Assembly: GCA_038199755.1 (NCBI GenBank)
Contig: JBBPYR010000131.1
Location: forward strand, 1-8,991
Source of the DNA: JBBPYR01 sp038199755
GTDB taxonomy: Bacteria > Chloroflexota > Ktedonobacteria > Ktedonobacterales > Ktedonobacteraceae
Direction: 5' to 3'
Length of the DNA stretch: 8,991 bases
The notes beneath the pieces are model-generated. The model was not told where the DNA came from. It did no database searches and worked only from the letters and a program-made list of their open reading frames with translations. Of this stretch, positions 1 through 4,175 are shown one piece after another. Positions within the stretch are counted from its first letter, which is position 1; the number at the start of each line of letters is the position of its first letter. The position numbers and the translations under genes are program-made.

Positions 1-102
1 GGTGGGGAAAACGCCCCGAAAAGGCACGGTTCCCCAGGCACGGGCGACCCAGAGGGTCCCATCCCCTCATCATCCGCCTCCCCCGCCCCTACGGAAACCT
101 GA
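1..102 (+). CDS. Possible C-terminal tail of an upstream protein (partial)
   Basis: Reading frame 1 is open from the first base to a TGA at 100-102 and would encode about 33 residues rich in Gly, Pro, Ser and Thr, with no hydrophobic core. This could be the disordered tail of a protein that starts left of the window. The same bases also read as degenerate GC-rich inverted repeats, for example GACCC/GGGTC at 46-58, and a frame this short can be open by chance. I recognise no family. The call is weak and depends on sequence outside the window. Confidence 0.2.
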   Translation, partial: GGENAPKRHGSPGTGDPEGPIPSSSASPAPTET

Positions 103-123
103 GCCGTTCGCTTAGGTTGATGC

Positions 124-152
124 GTATGGGACGCGATAAATCTGGTCCCTAC
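124..152. repeat. Degenerate GTAGGGAC/GTCCCTAC hairpin
   Basis: GTA at 124-126 and GGGAC at 128-132 pair with GTCCCTAC at 145-152. The 8-bp stem has one bulged T (127) and a 12-base loop. The right half, CTGGTCCCTACAGC (142-155), recurs exactly at 3563-3576, and AATCTGGTCCCTAC recurs at 198-211. It therefore looks like one copy of a short interspersed repeat. Confidence 0.6.
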
Positions 153-194
153 AGCGGTTCCCTCCCATCGTTACCCGTTTCATTCGTTCATCAG

Positions 195-233
195 CATAAT
201 CTGGTCCCTACGGAAGGTAGGGATTAGATTATG
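195..233 (+). promoter_or_regulatory. Hairpin covering the RBS and start codon of the mogA-like gene
   Basis: Bases 195-211 and 217-233 form a 17-bp stem around a 5-base loop (GGAAG, 212-216). Fifteen pairs are Watson-Crick and two are G-U (203/225 and 204/224). The right arm contains the purine-rich GTAGGGA (217-223), the likely ribosome-binding site. The ATG start codon (231-233) pairs with CAT at 195-197. Folded mRNA would hide both sites and leave only GGAAG free in the loop. Translation of the gene may thus depend on melting or remodelling this stem. The pairing is seen in the sequence; a regulatory role is inference. The left arm shares its 14-mer with the repeat at 139-152, so the hairpin may come from a mobile repeat that landed at the gene start. 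Confidence 0.55.
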
Positions 234-716
234 ATAACAGTTGGTGTGCTTACTATTAGCGATGGAGCCTCAAAGGGAGAGCGACAGGACACAAGCGGCG
301 AAAATATCCGCACTCTGGTCGCACAAATACCGGACGCCGTGATTAGCGCGGGCGCGATTATCCCCGACGAGCAAGAGCAGATCGCGGCAGTGTTGCGCGA
401 GTGGAGCGATGACAAACATCTCAACCTCGTGCTCACCACGGGCGGCACCGGGCTGGCCCCTCGCGACGTGACACCCGAGGCAACGCTAGCAGTCATTGAG
501 CGGGCCGCGCCCGGCATCGCCGAAGCCATGCGCGCCATCAGCCTGCAATACACACGCATGGCCATGCTCTCACGAGGTGTCGCTGGCGTGCGTGGTCGCA
601 CCCTGATCGTCAATCTGCCAGGCAGCCCCAAAGCCGTCAAAGAATGCCTGGAATACATCCTGCCCGTCCTGCCCCACGCCATTAACTTGCTCACCGAGGG
701 GCCACGTCAACATTAA
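231..716 (+). CDS. mogA: MogA/MoaB-family molybdenum cofactor biosynthesis protein
   Basis: This 161-residue protein fits the usual size of the single-domain MogA/MoaB family, which activates molybdopterin by adenylylation (MPT to MPT-AMP) in the cytoplasm before MoeA inserts molybdate. The family's nucleotide/pterin-binding signatures are visible: TTGGTG at 69-74, RDVTPEAT at 78-85, the PGIAEAMR segment near 94-101, SRG at 114-116 and NLPGSPK at 128-134. D46 (in IPDEQ) and D79 (in RDVTP) match the two conserved aspartates of E. coli MogA (D49 and D82). The start at 231 is firm because the first beta strand (ITVGVLTISD) begins at residue 2. The ribosome-binding site lies in a strong hairpin. 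No other moa, moe or molybdate transport gene is in the window, so it stands apart from its pathway. MogA and MoaB cannot be separated with certainty from sequence alone. Confidence 0.93.
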   Translation: MITVGVLTISDGASKGERQDTSGENIRTLVAQIPDAVISAGAIIPDEQEQIAAVLREWSDDKHLNLVLTTGGTGLAPRDVTPEATLAVIERAAPGIAEAMRAISLQYTRMAMLSRGVAGVRGRTLIVNLPGSPKAVKECLEYILPVLPHAINLLTEGPRQH

Positions 717-740
717 CCACGGTTTTAGATAGGGGTCGGT

Positions 741-965
741 TTGCATTCTATTGCGCGTAACCCTGATGCGTTGGTGTGTCAGCTTCGGCAGTACTTCTTG
801 ACGAACGAGGTATTCTATGATGTCGCGTTTCGTACTGGATTGGACAAACGTCTCTCCACGCTTTCAGCTAATTGGACACATGATCTATGGTTGCAAAAAA
901 TGCTGGCACGTCATCGTGTGAGCACCCAGATTGCAACCCTCGCACGACCCTATTTCGCGCAATAG
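741..965 (+). CDS. Small hypothetical protein (74 aa, TTG start)
   Basis: This is an open frame of 74 codons starting at TTG 741, which is 24 bases after the mogA-like stop and preceded by a modest AGGGGT at 731-736. An in-frame TAG at 726-728 excludes a longer version. The product is mixed polar and hydrophobic, with several aromatic residues and no membrane segment, signal peptide or motif I recognise. It could be a small protein co-transcribed with the upstream gene, the worn remnant of a larger gene, or a chance frame. The lack of any ATG start argues for caution. An opposite-strand frame at 885-1184 overlaps it but runs through the hairpin and into icd, so it is a shadow. Confidence 0.3.
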   Translation: MHSIARNPDALVCQLRQYFLTNEVFYDVAFRTGLDKRLSTLSANWTHDLWLQKMLARHRVSTQIATLARPYFAQ

Positions 966-989
966 GCTATACCGCCCAACCAACCTCAT

Positions 990-1072
990 GCAGCAGCGAA
1001 GCGCGCTACAGGCATCGTAGGGGCGACATTTATGACGCCCTTGCAGGGGCCTGTAGCGCGCTTCGCTGCTGC
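990..1072. terminator. Nested 24-bp hairpin, probable bidirectional terminator or REP-like element
   Basis: Bases 990-1013 and 1049-1072 are perfect inverted repeats of 24 bp around a 35-base insert. Inside it a second small stem forms, GGGCG (1021-1025) with CGCCC (1036-1040), extended across one mismatch by CA/TG. The element lies 11 bases beyond the icd stop on the minus strand and 24 bases beyond the small plus-strand ORF, so it faces converging transcription from both sides. No T-run follows on either strand, which is unusual for an intrinsic terminator. The GGGGCG...CGCCC core suggests a repetitive element. Confidence 0.65.
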
Positions 1073-1083
1073 GTGTGTGATCC

Positions 1084-2553
1084 TTAATCCTCTCCCTGCG
1101 ATTTGGTGTAGCCGGGTTCGCCGTTAAATTCTTGCAGTTTCTCAAGGTGTGACCAGTTGTGCTGCGTGGCAATGCGCTGCACAAGGTTCAAGATCGCGGC
1201 GTCAACCTGCTGGTTGGAGTAGCTAGCCGTGTCATCCTTGAACATGAAGCGAGCACAGTACTGGTCGATGTAGTCGGTGATTGCTCCCGTCATGGGATAC
1301 ACTTTGGTGCCGCGATTCGCCAGAATTTTGAATTGCAAGGGCGTGTCAGTGGTGAGTTGCTCGATGCTGGGTCCAAGCTCATTGGGTTGCAGCGGCGATT
1401 CGAGGAAGACATCGACGCCGACAACGCGGCGTGTGCCAACATGCACGAAATCGGGACGCGAGTCAACATGTGGCATCTTGAGTGGCGTACGTTCGCGCAC
1501 CTTCCAATCGTGTGGCTGCTTGCCCAGATTGGCAATAATCGCTTCTGTGAAGGCACTGGTGGATGTGCCCTTCTGATCGCCCACCACGTCACGGGTGAGG
1601 ATGCCGGACTCTAGTGTGACCAGCACAGCGTTCTCGATGGCGTTCGCCGCATCGAACTCGTGCAGGTGGCGCAGCATCATGATGGCCGACATAATCATGG
1701 CCGTCGGATTGATGACATTTTTGCCCGCGTATTTGGGGGCGGAACCATGCACCGCCTCAAAGATGGCAACTTCGTTCCCCAGGTTAGAGGATGGTGCGAA
1801 GCCGAGACCACCGACCAGGCCCGATGACAGGTCGCTGATAATGTCGCCGTTCATATTGGTGGTGACAATCACATCGAACTGCTCCGGCTTCTTGACCAAC
1901 TGGTGGGCGCAGTTATCGATGATGATATGATACGCCTGAATATCGGGATACTCTTTTGCCACCTCTTCAAAAGTGCGTTTGAGCATGCCCTCGGTAAACT
2001 TCATGATGTTGGCTTTGGTCGCACAATGCACGGTTTTGCGTCCCTCGGAACGGGCGAACTCGAAAGCGAGGCGCACAATCTTTTCGCTACCCATGCGTGA
2101 AATCAACTTGAGACATTCGGCCACGCCGGGGGTTTGCATATATTCAATACCAGCATACAGGTCTTCCACGTTTTCGCGCACAACCACAAGATCAATGCCA
2201 CGCCCGCTAAAAGGCGTCTTGACCCCTGGCACTTCGCGCACGGGGCGAATGTTGGCGTAGGTCTCGAAGAGTTTACGCAGCGTGACATTCGCGCTTTTCT
2301 CGCCATAGCCGATGGGCGTGCCCAGCGGTCCCTTGAGGACAATACGTGTTTTGCGGACAGACTCGATGGTTTCTGGCAAGACGCCAGAGGGAACGCCCTG
2401 CCTAAAGACGCTTTCACCCGCGTAGCGTTCTTCCCACTCAATCGCGGCACCTGTGGCCTCAATGATGTGCTGGGCTGACCGCACTACTTCTGGTCCAATC
2501 CCATCACCTGGAATGACCGTGACAAGTTTTTTCCCTGATGGAGTTACGTACAT
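1084..2553 (-). CDS. icd: NADP-dependent isocitrate dehydrogenase, long (Thermus-type) form
   Basis: This cytoplasmic TCA-cycle enzyme oxidatively decarboxylates isocitrate to 2-oxoglutarate with NADP. Its 489 residues match the long isocitrate dehydrogenases such as that of Thermus thermophilus, including the extra C-terminal domain (about 345-489) that ends in EPGYTKSQGED. Active-site residues align with E. coli IDH: S87, N89, R93, R103 and R126 (isocitrate), Y133 and K180 (catalysis), and D213, D237 and D241 (metal). K274-Y275 in PKYAG is the pair that favours NADP over NAD. The PGDGIGPE motif is at 15-22. The ATG at 2553 has an in-frame TGA 12 bases upstream, so no longer form is possible. 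Its ribosome-binding site (AAGGA) sits only 2 bases from the ATG, unusually close. It lies downstream of the carbonic anhydrase on the same strand, but 273 bp and two hairpins separate them. Confidence 0.96.
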   Translation of the reverse strand: MYVTPSGKKLVTVIPGDGIGPEVVRSAQHIIEATGAAIEWEERYAGESVFRQGVPSGVLPETIESVRKTRIVLKGPLGTPIGYGEKSANVTLRKLFETYANIRPVREVPGVKTPFSGRGIDLVVVRENVEDLYAGIEYMQTPGVAECLKLISRMGSEKIVRLAFEFARSEGRKTVHCATKANIMKFTEGMLKRTFEEVAKEYPDIQAYHIIIDNCAHQLVKKPEQFDVIVTTNMNGDIISDLSSGLVGGLGFAPSSNLGNEVAIFEAVHGSAPKYAGKNVINPTAMIMSAIMMLRHLHEFDAANAIENAVLVTLESGILTRDVVGDQKGTSTSAFTEAIIANLGKQPHDWKVRERTPLKMPHVDSRPDFVHVGTRRVVGVDVFLESPLQPNELGPSIEQLTTDTPLQFKILANRGTKVYPMTGAITDYIDQYCARFMFKDDTASYSNQQVDAAILNLVQRIATQHNWSHLEKLQEFNGEPGYTKSQGED

Positions 2554-2652
2554 ATTCCTTACTCACTTTGTTGTTTTTGACTACTGTCTGATAGGGGCAT
2601 GTTCTCTCTATGCTGAAAGCTGGGGGAAGCTAGCCCTGAGAATGTTGCTTAC

Positions 2653-2691
2653 AACCAGTAGGGATGTCCCTTGTGGGCATCCCTACTGGTT
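2653..2691. repeat. 14-bp perfect inverted repeat (AACCAGTAGGGATG type)
   Basis: AACCAGTAGGGATG at 2653-2666 is the exact reverse complement of 2678-2691. The 11-base loop can add three more C-G pairs (2668-2670/2675-2677), with a bulged T at 2667 and a TTGT tip. The GTAGGGA core is shared with the other repeat hairpins of the window. It lies between two minus-strand genes. No T-run flanks it, so terminator function is not evident, although it could attenuate read-through into icd. Confidence 0.7.
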
Positions 2692-2779
2692 ACATTTAAT
2701 TGGAAATATAGGTGTACAGAGCCAGATAATCACATCGTTTGGTTAGCTAGCTACAAGCATTGTATCACACCCTGTAATT

Positions 2780-2801
2780 GTCTTCCTATACACTAGGAGA
2801 C
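2780..2801 (-). terminator. Weak hairpin after the carbonic anhydrase gene
   Basis: GTCTTCCTA (2780-2788) pairs with TAGGAGAC (2794-2801), giving 8 bp with one bulged T and a 5-base loop. It begins 25 bases past the carbonic anhydrase stop on the minus strand. The sequence after it (AATTACAGGG on the minus strand) is not T-rich, so this is at best a weak or factor-assisted terminator. Confidence 0.3.
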
Positions 2802-2826
2802 ACGAGAGTCTTCATCTCATTGCGGC

Positions 2827-3405
2827 CTACGCGCCGCTTCTGGGGTCGCGGTCAACCAGGGTGAGTTTGCCGGTGTTGATATCAATGACGAAGCCGTTAA
2901 TGGGAATGCGTGGCAGGTAGGGGCTGTTGCGAATAACCTCGACCACCTCGTGAACGTTCACATGAACGTCGTTAAAGGCACCGAGCCAGCGCACGAGGCC
3001 ATTGATGTCGCCCAGGTGTTCTTGCTCGATCAGCTTTTGCGGGTCTACCCCCAATGCCTGCATCGAGGCGGTAAGGGCAGTAGGGTTAGCGTGGGCTAGG
3101 CCGCACTCGGTATGGCCGATGACCATGACCTTTCGCACACCTAGCAGGTAAATGGCACCGGCTAGCGAGCGAATCAGATCGTTGCTCGCGCCTGGACGGT
3201 CGGGTTCAGAAATAGTGGCTCCGGCAGTACGCAGCTCCACGACATCGCCGCGCTCCAACTCCAGGGCATCTTCAAACATGTTGACGAGGCGACAATCCAT
3301 GCAGGTGACGACCGCCATCCGTTTGCGTGGTGTATGGCCGACATGTGACAATGCGCTATGGGTACTCAGGAAATGCTCGTTTTTCAGCAATAGTTCTTCG
3401 GGCAT
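2827..3405 (-). CDS. Beta-class carbonic anhydrase
   Basis: This 192-residue protein catalyses reversible hydration of CO2 to bicarbonate in the cytoplasm. The beta-class zinc site is complete: C35, D37 and R39 in CMDCR (the Asp-Arg dyad) and H98 and C101 in HTEC. The segment DLIRSLAGAIYLLGVRKV (76-93) is the conserved helix and strand before the HxxC motif. The short size and lack of the longer plant/E. coli-type insertions place it near the compact Cab or mycobacterial Rv1284-like subgroup, a placement made from memory of those families. There is no signal peptide. The ATG at 3405 is preceded by AGGA with an 8-base spacer (inside AAGTAGGATAG), a good start. It is divergent from the oxidoreductase at 3720, across a gap that contains an inverted-repeat element. 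Confidence 0.95.
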   Translation of the reverse strand: MPEELLLKNEHFLSTHSALSHVGHTPRKRMAVVTCMDCRLVNMFEDALELERGDVVELRTAGATISEPDRPGASNDLIRSLAGAIYLLGVRKVMVIGHTECGLAHANPTALTASMQALGVDPQKLIEQEHLGDINGLVRWLGAFNDVHVNVHEVVEVIRNSPYLPRIPINGFVIDINTGKLTLVDRDPRSGA

Positions 3406-3719
3406 ATGTCTATCCTACTTTCTTCTCTATTCACATTTTGATGGTTTCCTCTGCAAGTCTAGCATAGGCTGAGCCCACCGTAAAGTAGGGGTGGAGCGTC
3501 ATGATGGAATATGAACGAAATACTCTTGGAATGATGCAAACCGCTGTAGGGACGCGCTCAAGCTGGTCCCTACAGCATCTTGTTGATTACCATGTTCATT
3601 TGTTAACCTCCATCATGACGCCCAATGTTTCCCTATTCATGTAACCATTTTTTGTGCTACAGTGGGAAAACGCAATATTGCATATCAGCATCACAGCATC
3701 ATAAGGAGTACTCATATCC
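3406..3719. other. Divergent intergenic region (carbonic anhydrase / oxidoreductase)
   Basis: This 314-base region should hold the promoters of both flanking genes. About 40% of it is the inverted-repeat element at 3496-3621. Between the element and the ATG at 3720 the sequence is AT-rich (3640-3700). A weak promoter-like pair, TTGTGC (3652-3657) and AATATT (3674-3679) with a 16-base spacer, can be drawn but is not persuasive. AAGGAG at 3703-3708 serves the gene at 3720. Confidence 0.5.
3496..3621. repeat. 126-bp MITE-like element with 12-bp inverted ends and a central hairpin
   Basis: The ends GCGTCATGATGG (3496-3507) and CCATCATGACGC (3610-3621) are perfect 12-bp inverted repeats. Inside, ATGAAC (3511-3516) faces GTTCAT (3594-3599). 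The centre holds an 11-bp perfect hairpin, 3543-3553 with 3566-3576, around a 12-base loop. The central right arm CTGGTCCCTACAGC repeats the sequence at 142-155. The element encodes no protein. I see no clear target-site duplication just outside the ends. It could be a non-autonomous mobile element or a cruciform-forming regulatory repeat. Confidence 0.55.
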
Positions 3720-4115
3720 ATGGCATTTGAACAGCAGCAGGGTGGCGACACGTTCGCCCCTCTCTATCCGCATCAGTTTATGGTATTGACCACCTTTCGC
3801 AAGAATGGCAATGCCGTCCCCACAACGGTATGGTTCGCGCACGATAACGGCAAACTGTACGTCACAACCTCCGCAAATGCGGGCAAGCTCAAACGTGTTC
3901 ACAACAATGGCCACGTCTTGCTGGCACCCAGTGACCGCGTGGGCAACGTGCAGGGCGATAGCATCACGGCACATGCTCATGAAGTGTCGCCAGAGGAGCA
4001 CGAACGCGCCCAGAACATTCTCAGGGGCAAGTATGGAGCACAGTTTGACGAGATCCTCAGGAACCCAAGAGTGCCCGGAAACGCAAGAACCTACATTGAG
4101 ATAGAAGGAGTATGA
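3720..4115 (+). CDS. PPOX-class flavin/F420-dependent oxidoreductase (pyridoxamine 5'-phosphate oxidase fold)
   Basis: This 131-residue protein matches the split beta-barrel family in which mycobacterial Rv2061c is described as a probable F420-dependent PPOX enzyme. The typical order is visible: MVLTTFRKNG (21-30), the PTTVWFAHDNGKLYV strand pair (34-48), the cofactor phosphate-binding GKLKR (55-59), then a core strand with LLAPSDRVGNVQG (67-79). The C-terminal helix EEHERAQNILRGKYG and final strand TYIEIEGV complete a single domain. It is cytoplasmic and probably a dimer. The substrate is unknown; binding of F420 rather than FMN or haem is inferred from the subfamily. The ATG at 3720 has AAGGAG 11 bases upstream, a long but workable spacing. 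The last three codons and the TGA lie in the left arm of the downstream hairpin. Confidence 0.85.
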   Translation: MAFEQQQGGDTFAPLYPHQFMVLTTFRKNGNAVPTTVWFAHDNGKLYVTTSANAGKLKRVHNNGHVLLAPSDRVGNVQGDSITAHAHEVSPEEHERAQNILRGKYGAQFDEILRNPRVPGNARTYIEIEGV

Positions 4116-4175
4116 TAATGCATATGAGGAGCACAACCGCTGGTTGTGCTCCTCATATGCATTATCATACTCCTT
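4105..4175. terminator. 34-bp perfect hairpin between convergent genes, bidirectional terminator
   Basis: Bases 4105-4138 and 4142-4175 are perfect reverse complements of 34 bp around a 3-base loop (GCT). The stem can grow by three A-T pairs and one G-T pair (4101-4104 with 4176-4179). The left arm includes the oxidoreductase's last codons and TGA (4113-4115). The right arm ends one base before the peptidase stop codon (4178-4176). TTTT at 4174-4177 gives a short T-run for plus-strand transcription; the minus side lacks one. Length and perfection far exceed a normal intrinsic terminator (5-15 bp). Confidence 0.8.

Larger units (their letters stand above)
1..230. other. Repeat-rich region upstream of the mogA-like gene
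   Basis: Apart from the doubtful tail at 1-102, this stretch holds only short inverted repeats: GACCC/GGGTC (46-50/54-58), an 8-bp stem with one G-T pair and a 7-base loop (96-103/111-118), and two GTCCCTAC-type hairpins (124-152 and 195-233). The 14-mer AATCTGGTCCCTAC occurs twice as a direct repeat, at 139-152 and 198-211. I could not pick out a convincing -35/-10 promoter pair. Confidence 0.6.
2554..2826. other. Gap between icd and the carbonic anhydrase gene
   Basis: This 273-base stretch holds no credible gene. It contains a small hairpin just past the carbonic anhydrase stop (2780-2801), a 10-bp palindrome TAGCTAGCTA (2744-2753), and a strong repeat hairpin (2653-2691). The promoter of icd should lie in roughly 2560-2650 on the minus strand, but no clear -35/-10 pair stands out. 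Confidence 0.6.

Noticed and set aside
1..230. Molybdenum cofactor riboswitch upstream of mogA.
   Set aside because: The region contains only short repeat-type hairpins; I see no multi-stem conserved structure of that class, and the space between hairpins does not fit one.
224..694. 156-codon minus-strand frame over the mogA-like gene.
   Set aside because: It has low-complexity Ser/Arg/Ala composition and lies antisense to a clear MogA/MoaB protein.
2744..2753. TAGCTAGCTA palindrome as an operator.
   Set aside because: A 10-bp palindrome this simple is expected by chance at this scale, and no regulator gene or second copy is nearby.
124..3576. CRISPR array or tandem repeat made of the GTCCCTAC words.
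   Set aside because: Copies are dispersed, few, irregularly spaced and palindromic, with no spacer pattern and no cas genes.
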